Shown: in pieces, positions 1 to 9,360 of the stretch
How positions within the stretch are numbered: position 1 is the stretch's first letter
Layout of the letters: each line of letters opens with the position of its first letter
Assembly (NCBI GenBank): GCA_020634245.1
Contig: JACKCC010000012.1
Span: forward strand, 248,001 to 312,000
Direction of reading: 5' to 3'
Length of the DNA stretch: 64,000 bases
DNA from: Ardenticatenaceae bacterium
GTDB taxonomy: Bacteria > Chloroflexota > Anaerolineae > Promineifilales > Promineifilaceae
Position numbers and translations under genes: made by a program
Notes under the pieces: generated by a model
What the model saw: the letters and a program-made list of their open reading frames with translations, nothing else
What the model was told of the DNA's origin: nothing
Database searches by the model: none

Positions 1-2
1 AC

Positions 3-1814
3 ATAGCCAGGCAGGACGTCATTGGCAAAAAAATCACGAAAGTGTTTCCAGGTGTGGTTGAGTTCGGGCTGCTTGATACGTTAAAACGAGTTTGGCAAAC
101 TGGTGTGCCGGAGCATCAACCCGCTTCGTATTACGAAGATCCGCGGATTTCAGGATGGCGCGATAACTATGTCTACAAACTCCCTTCGGGAGAAGTTGTA
201 TCAATTTATGATGACATCACCGAAAGCAAACTAGCAGAAGAGGCGCTGCGCGAGAGTGAGGAAAAGTATAGGAATTTGCTAAACGCGATGAATGACTCTG
301 TCTGGGTAATTGATTTTGATACCTCCATTTTGGATGTTAATAGCGCAGCGGCCAATGTATTGGGCTACACCCGGGAAGAGCTTTTGTCCATGAAAGTCCC
401 CGACATAGATATTGATCTGACGCCTGAACAAATCCGAAGCCTTGCCACTGACATGGCCAAGGACACGGTACAGGTATTCGAGACCCATCACACGACAAAA
501 GACGGGAGGAAACTGCCGGTCGAGGTCAGTTCCAGTCTGGTGTCATACCTGGGGAAAACCGCCATTATGAGCATCGCCCGCGACGTGACCGAACGTAAGC
601 AGGCAGAGAAAGCATTGCGCCAGAGCAATCGTCGCCTGGAAGAAACTCTGACGGAACTACGGGAAACGCAGGAGCAAATGATGCACCAGGAGCGTCTGGC
701 GGCCGTGGGGCAGTTGGCGGCCGGCATCGCCCACGATTTCAACAATATCATGGCCACCATCACCCTTTATACCCAGACAACGATGTTGGCCTCCGGGCTG
801 ACCCAGCGTGAACGGGAACGGATGGTTACGATTAACGAGCAGGCCTGGCGCGCCAGTCATCTGGTGCAGCAAATCCTCGATTTCAGCCGCAAAGCGATGC
901 TGCAAATGCAGCCCATCAATTTCTCATCGCTGCTGCAAGATCAGGTTGAACTGTTAAAACGCACACTGCCTGAACACATCAAAATCCAGTTGATTAGCAA
1001 GGAAGACGGATATACGATCAGTGCTGACCAGACGCGCATGCAGCAGATGATCACCAATCTGGCCGTTAATGCGCGGGACGCCATGCCGCACGGCGGCAAT
1101 TTATTCATTGAGCTAAAACAGGTAACCGTTGAACCGGGTCAAACACCGCCTGTGCCGAAAATGGAGCCGGGCACCTGGCTGCAATTAAGCGTAACCGATA
1201 CCGGAACGGGCATAAAACCAGAGGTTCTGCCGCATATCTACGAGCCGTTTTTCACGACCAAGGGGCCGGGTGAAGGCAGTGGTTTAGGTCTGGCGCAGGT
1301 ACATGGCATTGTCGGGCAGCACGGCGGCCATATTGATGTGGAGACACAATGGGGAAAAGGCACAACTTTTACGATTTACCTGCCAGCCCCGAAAACCGTC
1401 CCGGCAGAGCCGCCATCGTCTGATTTCGCCAGCATTCCGCGCGGCCAGGGCGAATTGGTGCTGGTAGTGGAGGACAATTCGACACTGCGTACGGCGCTGT
1501 CGGCTACCCTGATGGAGTTAAATTACCGGACAGTTGAGGCAGCTAACGGCCGTGAAGCCCTGGTGCTGTTGGCGGAGATGGGTGAACAGATTGCCCTGGT
1601 GCTGAGTGACGTCATTATGCCGGAGATGGGGGGAAAAGATTTGTTCCTGGCCTTGAAGGCACGGGAACAACCGATACCGGTCATTTTGCTTTCGGGTCAC
1701 ACGCTGGATGAAACACTTGATGAATTGGAGAAACAGGGTCTGGCGGCCTGGCTGATCAAACCGCCCAGCTTTGAGTCGCTGGCCAATGCCCTGGCCGGAG
1801 CGCTGCGAAAATAG
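3..1814 (+). CDS. Hybrid PAS sensor histidine kinase with C-terminal receiver (5' partial)
   Basis: The reading frame is open from base 3, so the gene starts outside the window; the GTG at 42 lies inside a PAS domain and is not a true start. Numbering from that GTG: the end of one PAS domain (1-65), a second PAS (about 72-187), a short coiled coil, a HisKA dimerisation domain with H-box AAGIAHDFNN (His231), an HATPase_c domain with N-box NLAVNARDAMPHGG and G-boxes DTGTGI and GSGLGLA, then a receiver domain (about 455-590) with VVEDN, the phospho-acceptor Asp523 in SDVIMPEMGG, and the conserved Lys in LIKPP. No membrane segment is visible in the part seen. It should autophosphorylate and pass phosphate to its own receiver. 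The signal is unknown, and no output gene is adjacent. Confidence 0.93.
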   Translation: MARQDVIGKKITKVFPGVVEFGLLDTLKRVWQTGVPEHQPASYYEDPRISGWRDNYVYKLPSGEVVSIYDDITESKLAEEALRESEEKYRNLLNAMNDSVWVIDFDTSILDVNSAAANVLGYTREELLSMKVPDIDIDLTPEQIRSLATDMAKDTVQVFETHHTTKDGRKLPVEVSSSLVSYLGKTAIMSIARDVTERKQAEKALRQSNRRLEETLTELRETQEQMMHQERLAAVGQLAAGIAHDFNNIMATITLYTQTTMLASGLTQRERERMVTINEQAWRASHLVQQILDFSRKAMLQMQPINFSSLLQDQVELLKRTLPEHIKIQLISKEDGYTISADQTRMQQMITNLAVNARDAMPHGGNLFIELKQVTVEPGQTPPVPKMEPGTWLQLSVTDTGTGIKPEVLPHIYEPFFTTKGPGEGSGLGLAQVHGIVGQHGGHIDVETQWGKGTTFTIYLPAPKTVPAEPPSSDFASIPRGQGELVLVVEDNSTLRTALSATLMELNYRTVEAANGREALVLLAEMGEQIALVLSDVIMPEMGGKDLFLALKAREQPIPVILLSGHTLDETLDELEKQGLAAWLIKPPSFESLANALAGALRK

Positions 1815-1849
1815 TAACCGGGAACTGGCGTTGTTGGGTTTCTTCTTGG

Positions 1850-1880
1850 GTAGGGGCGTTTCGCGAAACGCCCCGCCTAC
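1850..1880. repeat. Short perfect palindrome, GTAGGGGC hairpin family
   Basis: GTAGG/GGCGTTTCG is followed directly by its complement CGAAACGCC and CCGCCTAC. It lies 36 bases after the kinase stop and could fold as a transcript-end hairpin, but no T-tract follows. Related GTAGGGGC...GCCCCTAC hairpins occur at 20179, 23118, 53594 and 59280. Confidence 0.6.
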
Positions 1881-2096
1881 TCGATTAAAACCTACAAGAA
1901 ATCTGATAGAACTTTCAGCTTAAGATTGGACCATTTTCCTTGCTGGCGACTCTTCTCGTATAAATCAAAGCTGATCCTATTTTCATTCAGGCCACTAATA
2001 CGGCCGATTCCCTGCTGGAACGGCCGTGTCTGGTAACCGTCCCCCGCTTTTCCCCGAATATTCCGTCTAAAGAGTACGGATTTTTTATTGATGAGA

Positions 2097-2159
2097 AGTG
2101 CCAGGCACAGGGTGTCAGGCTCTACTCAAACCAGGCCGTTCTACCCTGTGCCTGGCACT
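2097..2159. repeat. Dispersed palindromic element, AGTGCCAGGCAC family, copy 1
   Basis: The 17-base arms AGTGCCAGGCACAGGGT and ACCCTGTGCCTGGCACT are perfect complements around a 29-base centre. Related copies sit at 11036-11100 and 41573-41635 and share the right-hand part, CCGTTCT-like then CCCTGTGCCTGGCACT. The size (about 63 bp), intergenic position and absence of an ORF fit a REP/MITE-like element. Confidence 0.8.
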
Positions 2160-2257
2160 ACCCATGCTGCCCCAGACCAGATTACAAAAGTCGGGCAAAC
2201 TTTTGTAATCTCTCGTCGGTATCAACAAAATTGCCGCGCACCTCTGCCTAAAAACAA

Positions 2258-2286
2258 TTGACAATATGAAACGTATGTTCTAAAAT
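2258..2286 (+). promoter_or_regulatory. Sigma-70-type promoter for the VOC gene
   Basis: TTGACA at 2258-2263 and TAAAAT at 2281-2286 are separated by exactly 17 bases. It lies 56 bases before the TTG start of the VOC-family gene and is among the best promoter matches in the window. Confidence 0.7.
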
Positions 2287-2342
2287 CCTCGTTGTACTTT
2301 GAATTGCCCAATCCAAAATTGACCACACCAAGGAGATGAACT

Positions 2343-2756
2343 TTGAACGACGCAGTGGAAAAAGATGCACAGCCGGATGCATGGACCAAGGGAATCTATG
2401 CCGCTACCCTTTTTGTCGAAAATTTGGCAGCCGCGAAAGAATTCTATCAAAGGGTTTTTGGGCTTCCCGTGTTTTTTGAGGATGATGCCTCAGCCGTATT
2501 TAAGTTCGGCGGCACGCTGGTAAATCTGCTCAGGACCACCGCCGCGCCAGAACTCATTGAACCGGCCGCCGTGGCCAGCCGCGAAGCCGGTCATCGTTTT
2601 GTGTTCACCATCTCGGTCGATGATGTAGATGCCATGTGCGCCCAACTCACCGAACGCGGTGTCAAACTCTTGAATGGCCCAATGGATCGGCCGTGGGGCA
2701 TTCGAACCGCCAGTTTTGTCGATCCGGGCGGCCACATTTGGGAGATCGCCAAGTGA
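2343..2756 (+). CDS. VOC-family (glyoxalase/bleomycin-resistance fold) protein
   Basis: A 137-residue single VOC domain. The first repeat starts at GIYAATLFVENLAAAKEFY and contains FGLPVFFEDDASAVFKFGG. The second has FVFTISVDDVDAMCAQL and ends with the typical SFVDPGGHIWEIAK. Candidate metal ligands include the Glu of the final HIWEI. The start is TTG, supported by AAGGAG about seven bases upstream and by the lack of an in-frame ATG or GTG before the domain. The subfamily is nearest to small uncharacterised VOC proteins, so the substrate cannot be named. It is expressed alone from the promoter at 2258. Confidence 0.85.
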   Translation: MNDAVEKDAQPDAWTKGIYAATLFVENLAAAKEFYQRVFGLPVFFEDDASAVFKFGGTLVNLLRTTAAPELIEPAAVASREAGHRFVFTISVDDVDAMCAQLTERGVKLLNGPMDRPWGIRTASFVDPGGHIWEIAK

Positions 2757-2873
2757 CCGGTGAACAGAGCAATATTCGGGTTGCACGGCCGTTGCCAACA
2801 AAAATACGCCAATATTAAAACGGGAAATACCTTATGATCGGTAACATCCACGAAAATCTGTCAAGGTGCCACA

Positions 2874-4109
2874 ATGCTGACCATAGACATTAGAACTGCC
2901 CGCCGTTTCATCCTCGGTAAACAAGGCTTGTGGCCTGGGCGGCGCTGGCAAGGCATCCAGGGCACGGAACAGGCCATACGCGAGATTGAGTATTTGCAGC
3001 TTGATCCGCTGCAAATCATTGCCCGCAGCCAGGACATTATGCTGTACGGCCGTGTCCTCGATTACACGCCTGGCCAGTGGGAAGAAGTAACCTACCAGCA
3101 GCGCAAATTCTTTGACTGGGGCGGCTGGCTGGCCGCCCGGCCAATGGATGAGCTGCCACACTGGCGCGTGGTCATGCGCCGCGAACGCGACAACCACGGA
3201 CGAATCCACAGCATGGGCCACGAACACGCCGAAGCCGTCGCCGAAATGCGAGACATCTTGCGTGAGCGCGGCACCGTGAGTAACCGTGATTTCAAAATGG
3301 CTACGCGGAAACGCACGCAAAGCTATCGCGGCCGTAAAGACAGCTCGTTGGCGTTGTATTATTTGTGGCGCATCGGTGAAGTAATGACCCATCACCGTGA
3401 AAACTTCGAGCGCGTATATGCCCTTACCGAAGCAGTTGCACCGGCACATCTCATTCGCGAAAGCGACGAGGCCGAGACAGATCGCTTCCTATTCGATAAA
3501 GAAATCAGCTTCGCCGGGCTGTCACGACTGAACCGCACCGCCCAAGCCTATTTTAACGGCGTACCTTCTGACGGGGCCGCACCAATACGCGATACGCTGC
3601 TGGCCAATGGCAACATTATCGAAGTAAAAGTAGAAGGCTGGCGGGCCGTTCATTATGCCCTCGGCAGCGATCTCGAAACATTGCAAGATTTGAGCGCCGG
3701 GCGCGTGCCAAAGGCGTGGACACCCATAGAGACGAATACAACAGAAGAGGTTGTCTTCCTCGCCCCGCTCGATCCCGTCAGCGCGCGCGGGCGCGCCAAA
3801 GTATTGTTCGACTTCGATTACGTGTGGGAGGTGTACAAGCCGGTGGATAAGCGCAAGTTTGGCTATTACACGCTGCCGGTTTTGTGGGACGACCGGCTCG
3901 TCGCCCGCTTTGACAGCAAACTCGACCGCGAAACCAACACGTTTGTCATCCTCGGTTTTTGGCTGGAAGATGAGGCTCTGGGCAAAAATGAGGCTTTTGC
4001 CGAGGCATTAGCGCGCGGTTTTGCCCGATTCGTTACCTTTCTGGGCGCGGACAAACTGGATGCGGCGGCAATTGGCGAGCCGCTGCTGCGCCGCCGTATA
4101 ACTGCTTAA
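2874..4109 (+). CDS. HTH_42 / YcaQ-type DNA glycosylase (crosslink repair family)
   Basis: 411 residues of the winged-helix HTH_42 superfamily, which includes AlkZ and E. coli YcaQ (AlkX). These base-excision enzymes remove alkylated purines and unhook interstrand crosslinks. The N-terminal region TARRFILGKQGL...AIREIEYLQLDPLQII is typical. The QLD triplet about 45 residues in matches the Q-x-D catalytic motif of the YcaQ branch rather than the Q-x-Q of AlkZ. The C-terminal part, VFLAPLDPVSARGRAKVLFDFDYVWEVYKP, is also family-typical. ATG follows AAGGTG with good spacing. The gene stands alone. Confidence 0.85.
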   Translation: MLTIDIRTARRFILGKQGLWPGRRWQGIQGTEQAIREIEYLQLDPLQIIARSQDIMLYGRVLDYTPGQWEEVTYQQRKFFDWGGWLAARPMDELPHWRVVMRRERDNHGRIHSMGHEHAEAVAEMRDILRERGTVSNRDFKMATRKRTQSYRGRKDSSLALYYLWRIGEVMTHHRENFERVYALTEAVAPAHLIRESDEAETDRFLFDKEISFAGLSRLNRTAQAYFNGVPSDGAAPIRDTLLANGNIIEVKVEGWRAVHYALGSDLETLQDLSAGRVPKAWTPIETNTTEEVVFLAPLDPVSARGRAKVLFDFDYVWEVYKPVDKRKFGYYTLPVLWDDRLVARFDSKLDRETNTFVILGFWLEDEALGKNEAFAEALARGFARFVTFLGADKLDAAAIGEPLLRRRITA

Positions 4110-4167
4110 TAACCCTCTCCCCAACCTTCTGCCTTTTGTAATTTAAAAAATTAAATTGGGTAGCAAG

Positions 4168-4236
4168 TGTCATTCTGAGGCCAGCAGCCGAAGAATCCCA
4201 ATCGCCTGGGGATGCTTCACTTCGTTCAGCATGACA
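4168..4236. repeat. Imperfect inverted repeat TGTCATTCTGAG ... TTCAGCATGACA
   Basis: The outer arms TGTCATTCTGAG (4168-4179) and TTCAGCATGACA (4225-4236) are near-complements around a centre with GAAGAATCCCAATCG and GGATGCTTCACTTCG. It lies between the convergent YcaQ-type gene and pdxH. The layout is that of a small dispersed palindrome; no second copy was seen in this window. Confidence 0.5.
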
Positions 4237-4265
4237 AACTTATACCCCGTTTTATTTTTTAAACG

Positions 4266-4323
4266 CCCAATGGGAGAGGAAGCAGCAGTTTCCCCTCCCA
4301 TTGGGAGGGGATTAAGGGGAGGG
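4266..4323. repeat. GGGAGGGG double-hairpin element, intergenic copy
   Basis: It contains CCCAATGGGAGAGG, then the hairpin CCCCTCCCATTGGGAGGGG, then ATTAAGGGGAGGG. The same order of parts occurs at 19848-19920 inside a GH13 gene, so both look like copies of one mobile or dispersed element. Here it lies just past the pdxH stop. Confidence 0.6.
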
Positions 4324-4333
4324 CAAACGCTCG

Positions 4334-4927
4334 CTAAGGCACTAATCGCAGAATTTCCCAGCCCGCCCCTTGACGAACGTAGACAAAACGGTCGTGTAAG
4401 CCATCGGGCTGCCCCTGCCAAAACTCAATCGTCTGCGGCACAACCCGGCAGCCACCCCAAAAATCAGGCATTGGAACCTGTCCTTGGGTAAACTTGCGTT
4501 TGATTTCGGCCCATTTGGCCTGCAAAACAGCGCGAGAAGTGACGACTCCACCCGCCTGCGCCAGCCAGGTTCCCATCTGACTTTCGCGGCGGCGGCTGGC
4601 GAAAAAGCGCAAAGAGTCGGCTGTGGGCAGGGGTACGGCCGTACCCGCCACCTTCACCTGCCTTTCCAACACCGGCCAAAACAACAGCAGCGACACCTGT
4701 TGATTTTCGTCCATTTGCCGCGCCGCCAGCGTATTCGTCGCCGAAAAAAAGACAAAACCGGCCGCGTCAAAATAGCGCAGCAGCACAATCCGCGACGACA
4801 CGTCGCCCGTTGGCGAAGCCGTCGCCAGACTCATGGCGTTGGGATAAGGCAAATTTGCTTCCTGGGCGTCTCGCAGCCAAACCTCAAACTGCATCCAGGG
4901 GTCAGGATTCAATGACTCGCGCTGCAT
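4334..4927 (-). CDS. pdxH: Pyridoxamine/pyridoxine 5'-phosphate oxidase
   Basis: The FMN-dependent enzyme that oxidises PNP/PMP to pyridoxal phosphate. Hallmarks are DPWMQFEVWLRDAQ, AMSLATASPTGDVSSRIVLL, FFASRRRESQMGTWLAQ and the C-terminal signature IEFWQGQPDGLHDRF. Family members usually have Arg-Leu-His where this protein has Gly-Leu-His; the Arg contacts substrate in the E. coli enzyme, so this is a notable change. I place the start at ATG 4927 (197 residues). An upstream in-frame TTG at 4954 falls in the loop of an 8-bp hairpin (4941-4963) and has no ribosome site. The gene follows the subtilase gene on the same strand. Confidence 0.92.
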   Translation of the reverse strand: MQRESLNPDPWMQFEVWLRDAQEANLPYPNAMSLATASPTGDVSSRIVLLRYFDAAGFVFFSATNTLAARQMDENQQVSLLLFWPVLERQVKVAGTAVPLPTADSLRFFASRRRESQMGTWLAQAGGVVTSRAVLQAKWAEIKRKFTQGQVPMPDFWGGCRVVPQTIEFWQGQPDGLHDRFVYVRQGAGWEILRLVP

Positions 4928-4940
4928 CGCTGTCCATGTG

Positions 4941-4963
4941 CCAGTCACTTCCAATGTGACTGG
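4941..4963 (-). terminator. Hairpin after the subtilase gene
   Basis: CCAGTCAC and GTGACTGG pair perfectly around TTCCAAT, 12 bases past the subtilase stop at 4975. No T-run follows, so it may stabilise or process the transcript rather than end it. Confidence 0.35.
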
Positions 4964-4974
4964 CCCATCAATGA

Positions 4975-7900
4975 TTACTTCCGCACCAGCGGCAGATAAA
5001 CCCGGTACTCAACCAGCAAATCGGCCAGGGCGACCAGGTCGGTTGTCGGGCCGTCGCTGGTGGCGGTAACGGTGTTGGTGATGAGGGTGCGGGGCACGGC
5101 CGTTACTTCCACCTGATACGTGAAAACCTTTGCCGAACTGCCGCCCACAATCGCCGGATCAAACCGTAAGGTCGTCCCGTTGGCTGGCAATGACCCCACG
5201 GCATTGGCCGCCACACACGAGGCACTGCGGCAGGGGGCAAAAGCATAGGTCAATCCCTCTGTACCCGTTTTATTCTCCACGCCAATGCTAAACCCTTCGC
5301 TGTACAGCAAATCACCATTCGTGATGCTGCCATAAATGGTGTAAATCCGCCCCGCCGGTTCTGACTGCCCATCCAACACGACAGCAATGGCATTACGGCT
5401 GGTCGTCAGCGGCGCGCCAAACTGCCCGGCATCGTGCCAATTGACATAAAACACTTTATCGGCCGTATTGTCAAGCAGCCCGGTAACCACGGCCGCATAC
5501 CATTCCCCCACGCCGCCGCTCATGTCAATATCCCGCCACAACCCGGCCATCACCTGATTTAGTTCCGTCGGCTCCGGCAAACGCTGCGGGCAGGCCGTGC
5601 AAGCCAATCCAGTCTGGCCTTCAAGTCCAAACAACAACCCGTTTGTGTACGCGACAATATCGATCAATGGCTCATCATAAAATGTGTAACTGGCACTATT
5701 CAGGCTCAAATCAAAAATAACCGCCCCATCATCACAATTGCCCTGCAAATCAACATGGTCACATAGACTGGACGGCGGGATAGGCAAATCACCTAAATTA
5801 ACATAAACAGGTCTCGATACATTCTCTACCGTATACCCCAGCGTCCCCGGCCCGATTTCGCCGCTCCAGGTAAACTGCCGCGTACCTGCATTGTAGGCCA
5901 GCCCGCCGGTCGCCGAGCCAGATACGTAAGTCAAACCGGCTGGCAGCGTATCCGTCAGGCTGAAAGTGTGACTGATGGCATCCAGGTTATCCAGCGTAAT
6001 GGTGTAGGTGATGATGTCGCCGGGTTGGGCAAGGGTCGGCGCCGTTTTCGACAGGGACGCCAAATCATTACCGTAAGCCTTTTGCACGGCAATGGGCAAA
6101 TGCAAATCGGCCTGGCCAGGGCTGGAAAGCGTCACCGTAGCGAAAATCCAGCCCTGCGTGCCGTCGGTGTGGGTCACATCGGCCGTAATGGCCAGGGATT
6201 GGCTGCCAAACGCAGAAACCGTGAAAACGCTGGGGGTAACGGTGATAACCATGCCTGGCGGCGCTTGTACGCTGGCCGTCCATTGGGTGGAAGCGGTAAG
6301 GGTGCTGCGGAACGTGCGCGTCCAGCCGCAGGTCAGCAGGCAGCGGCTGTTGGCCATACTGGGCAGATTGAGTGTCTGCGGATCACCGGACAGCGCCGGA
6401 TTGGCGGCGTCATAGTTGGCTTTGGTTTCATCCATGACCAGGCCGGCCTGAACTGCCTGGGCCAAATCCACCCGGCCTGACCCACGGTCAAAGGGATCGG
6501 CCAGGCCGCTGCTGTTTTCTTGGGTGACGGTGGTAACGGCCGTCATCATCATCGCCGATCGCACTTCATCAGGCGACCAGGGATGTAGTGAGGCGGGATC
6601 AGAATGAGCGGCCATCAGGAGCGCGGCGGCGCCAGCCACATGCGGCGCAGCCATCGACGTACCGCTGTCCAGCGCATATTCCGGCGGCGGCGGCAGGCCA
6701 TCCGTGTTGAAAGCGGCCAGCACATCTACGCCCGGTGCAACAATGTCCGGCTTGATCACGTCAAAGGCGGTGTTAGGGCCGCGCGAACTGAATCCGGCCA
6801 TCATGTCCCCGTTGGCTGCCGAAAAATCGGCTGTGGTTCCGGCGATAACAGCCGTATGGCTGCTGCCGCTGGCCAGCCAGTTTTTCAACGCCACGCCATC
6901 ATAATAATCGATGTGTACGGCCGGTAAATAATGGGCATCAGCATTGACCACTTCGCCCGGATCGACATTGGCCAAAACCAGGCCGCCGGCCCCGCCCAAT
7001 TTCACGTTTGCCCCCTTATCCACGCGGGCCACGATGCCCCGGTCGCACACGACAATTTCACCGTGAGTCCAGGTGTTGGCCGGGAATGGAGTCTGGCACA
7101 GCGCGTCGCCATAATCACCGGCATAGACAATGGGTGCGGGGCCGTAGCCGCTGGTAACGCTTTTGCCGTCGATGTCGGCCAGTGTTCCGTTGCTGCCGCT
7201 CAAACTGGTCAAGCCGTTTTTGAACATGCGGTTGTGGGTACTGGCGCCCACCGTCGTCAGCCAGGGGCTTTGGTGGGACAGCGTACTGGCTCCTGGTCCG
7301 CTGTTGCCCGCCGCCGCCGAGACGAAAATCCCGGCTTCGTTGGCCGCCAAAAACGCCAGTTCGATGGCGTCGTTGTACGGGTTGGTTCCACCGGAGATGG
7401 AGTAGTTGATCACGTCTACCCCATCGGCAATGGCCTGGTTAACGGCCGCTAATAGGGCCGAACCAGGGCAGGAAACAATACAGGCATCATAGGCAATAAT
7501 ATTGGCATGCGGGGCAACGCCGGAGATGGTAGCCGAGTAGCTGTAGCCGGTGGCCGTATTCAATGTAGCCACGACGATATTACCCGCAGCCGTAGAAGCA
7601 GTATGGCTGCCATGTCCCTGACTGTCCTCCGGGCCGTCACTTTCGGCATCTGTGAGACTGATGGCGTCGGCAAAATCCCACATACCGATGAGTTTGTCGT
7701 TGCAAACATATTGCGGTTTGTAATTAGAGTTGCCGGTATTGCACCAGCCCACGTACTGGGTAAAACCGGCCGGCAGGCTGTGGTTATAGCTATCGCCGCC
7801 CACGTCGGCAAAGGAAGGATGATCGATATTGATGCCGGTATCAATGACGCCAACAATGATGCCTTCGCCCTTGTTTTTAACAGCCGGTGCGCCATCCCAG

Positions 7901-8421
7901 ATGTTCCATGCGTTAATCCAGGCCGGGCCGGCGTCGGTGAGCGGTTCGTAGGTTTGTTCGCGCTGAATGGCTGCGATGCCGGGCAGTCCGGCCAACTGGG
8001 CCGCTTCGAAGCCATCCAGCTCCAGAGCCAGGCCGTTGTAGGCGTAGGTGTACTGGAAGAGGATGCGTGGTTGGCGGCCCAGGGTTTGGGTCACGGCCGT
8101 TACCATTTCCGCCTGCTTGTTTACCAAATACTTCTGGTAAGCCACGCTGTCCGGTGAATTGACGTCCAGCTTGCGGGTGTCGTTGAGATTGGGAGTGGTT
8201 GCCGCCAACCCATCAACGCCACCACGATAGACCGCTACCGGTTCATCTGCCAGTTGGATGATGTAAACGGCCGTGCCCGTGGCCAACTCCTGCGGCGCGA
8301 CATAGATCGGTTCCAACGGCGCAGCCGGTTTCTTATCCGGCGGCTGGGCGCTGACAGTGAGGGTGAGAAGGGTTAGAAGAAGTAGTACGGCCGTTATCCG
8401 GCCCAGGTGAATCCAACGCAT
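4975..8421 (-). CDS. Secreted S8 subtilisin-like peptidase with PA and DUF11 domains
   Basis: About 1,148 residues. ATG 8421 is preferred to an upstream in-frame start because GGAGAT lies six bases before it and a clean signal peptide follows (GRITAVLLLLTLLTLTVSAQ). Order: signal, I9-like inhibitor propeptide, S8 catalytic domain with Asp in GVIDTGIN, His in GHGSHTAS and Ser in SGTSMAAPHVAG, with an inserted PA domain (TPFPANTWTHGEIVVCDRG). Then a DUF11-like adhesion repeat (LSKTAPTLAQPGDIITYTI) and another beta-rich region. The last residues are YRVYLPLVRK, a tail often seen on Chloroflexota secreted proteins. It probably digests extracellular protein. Confidence 0.92.
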   Translation of the reverse strand: MRWIHLGRITAVLLLLTLLTLTVSAQPPDKKPAAPLEPIYVAPQELATGTAVYIIQLADEPVAVYRGGVDGLAATTPNLNDTRKLDVNSPDSVAYQKYLVNKQAEMVTAVTQTLGRQPRILFQYTYAYNGLALELDGFEAAQLAGLPGIAAIQREQTYEPLTDAGPAWINAWNIWDGAPAVKNKGEGIIVGVIDTGINIDHPSFADVGGDSYNHSLPAGFTQYVGWCNTGNSNYKPQYVCNDKLIGMWDFADAISLTDAESDGPEDSQGHGSHTASTAAGNIVVATLNTATGYSYSATISGVAPHANIIAYDACIVSCPGSALLAAVNQAIADGVDVINYSISGGTNPYNDAIELAFLAANEAGIFVSAAAGNSGPGASTLSHQSPWLTTVGASTHNRMFKNGLTSLSGSNGTLADIDGKSVTSGYGPAPIVYAGDYGDALCQTPFPANTWTHGEIVVCDRGIVARVDKGANVKLGGAGGLVLANVDPGEVVNADAHYLPAVHIDYYDGVALKNWLASGSSHTAVIAGTTADFSAANGDMMAGFSSRGPNTAFDVIKPDIVAPGVDVLAAFNTDGLPPPPEYALDSGTSMAAPHVAGAAALLMAAHSDPASLHPWSPDEVRSAMMMTAVTTVTQENSSGLADPFDRGSGRVDLAQAVQAGLVMDETKANYDAANPALSGDPQTLNLPSMANSRCLLTCGWTRTFRSTLTASTQWTASVQAPPGMVITVTPSVFTVSAFGSQSLAITADVTHTDGTQGWIFATVTLSSPGQADLHLPIAVQKAYGNDLASLSKTAPTLAQPGDIITYTITLDNLDAISHTFSLTDTLPAGLTYVSGSATGGLAYNAGTRQFTWSGEIGPGTLGYTVENVSRPVYVNLGDLPIPPSSLCDHVDLQGNCDDGAVIFDLSLNSASYTFYDEPLIDIVAYTNGLLFGLEGQTGLACTACPQRLPEPTELNQVMAGLWRDIDMSGGVGEWYAAVVTGLLDNTADKVFYVNWHDAGQFGAPLTTSRNAIAVVLDGQSEPAGRIYTIYGSITNGDLLYSEGFSIGVENKTGTEGLTYAFAPCRSASCVAANAVGSLPANGTTLRFDPAIVGGSSAKVFTYQVEVTAVPRTLITNTVTATSDGPTTDLVALADLLVEYRVYLPLVRK

Positions 8422-8612
8422 GGCAATCTCCGGTACGCATATTTTTTTGAATAGGAGTATGGGCATCCTGCCCGCTCTCTACTCCGGTTCGTTCCTCATC
8501 AGAACGAATTATCAGCATGATACCAGATTTTTACCAGACAGAGGGAATTTGTGGGTTAAATGTTCAGGTAAGAGCGGGTTACGAACCGCTCTTACCTGCC
8601 TGGCTGCACCGA

Positions 8613-9257
8613 TCAGGTTTCGTTTACACCTGGAGCGGGCACAATCTCTTCAGAATCATACAGGCCAATGGGGTTTTGGCAGTAAAACGGATCCCGTCCG
8701 GCAGCGCCATGATAATTATACTGCACACCATTAACTTGCAGCTGCATGCGGTAACCTTCCACCAAAGCCTGGGTGTAAGCCATGTCAGGTTTCGGGCAGC
8801 CCAAGCTGCCATCACGCCAGGTAACGGCCTGGTATTCCACCAGATCGATTTGCGCCGTATCAATACCCAGTTGTTTGGCCAGATCGTCTTTGGCTTTGTT
8901 TACCTGCTCCTGAATCGCAGGGCTGTCGGGTACAGGGATGACTGGTTTGGCAGCAACAGCGCTGTCCAAAGCCAGCGGCGGCGGATTTTGCAGGCCGGGT
9001 TTTTCCGGTTGGGGTGTATTCAGTTCCAGTACGTCAGCGGGGGGTCTTGTTGCGTCATTATTCATTGTTGATTCCTCTGAAATGGGGGTAGCCGCGGTTG
9101 TGGGTACGGCCGTTGCCACCGCTTCACTCGCCGCCCCCACATTTTGCGATTCGGCGGCTTGTGGTTCCAATTCATTCGTTGTGGGTACACAGCCAATCAG
9201 CAGCACCAGCATCAGCCAGGCTGCTCTTATCCCATAAAGTCGTTGTCGGTTCATCAT
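8613..9257 (-). CDS. Secreted lipoprotein with a Trp/Cys-containing C-terminal domain
   Basis: About 215 residues. The start is one of two adjacent ATGs (9257 or 9254) downstream of GGAGG. A short basic start and hydrophobic stretch end in LLIGC, a lipobox, so the protein should be anchored to the outer face of the membrane. A Thr/Pro/Ala-rich linker (about residues 25-110) precedes a compact domain, about 130-200, with AKQLGIDTAQIDLVEYQ, VTWRDGSLGCPKPDMAY, GYRMQLQVNGVQYNYH and DPFYC. This domain recurs in secreted proteins of Chloroflexota and Cyanobacteria as far as I recall, but I know no function for it. It is divergent from the lactate permease gene. Confidence 0.7.
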   Translation of the reverse strand: MMNRQRLYGIRAAWLMLVLLIGCVPTTNELEPQAAESQNVGAASEAVATAVPTTAATPISEESTMNNDATRPPADVLELNTPQPEKPGLQNPPPLALDSAVAAKPVIPVPDSPAIQEQVNKAKDDLAKQLGIDTAQIDLVEYQAVTWRDGSLGCPKPDMAYTQALVEGYRMQLQVNGVQYNYHGAAGRDPFYCQNPIGLYDSEEIVPAPGVNET

Positions 9258-9360
9258 ATACATGCCTCCAATCATATCATTTTTTTACGCGATTTGTCGT
9301 CATGACATCCCATAGACGCCGCAGCATCCCAAAAGGTTGCATAATCCGGCCAATTCATTG

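Noticed and set aside
7507..8157. 216-codon plus-strand open frame
   Set aside because: Antisense to the subtilase catalytic domain; no recognisable protein.
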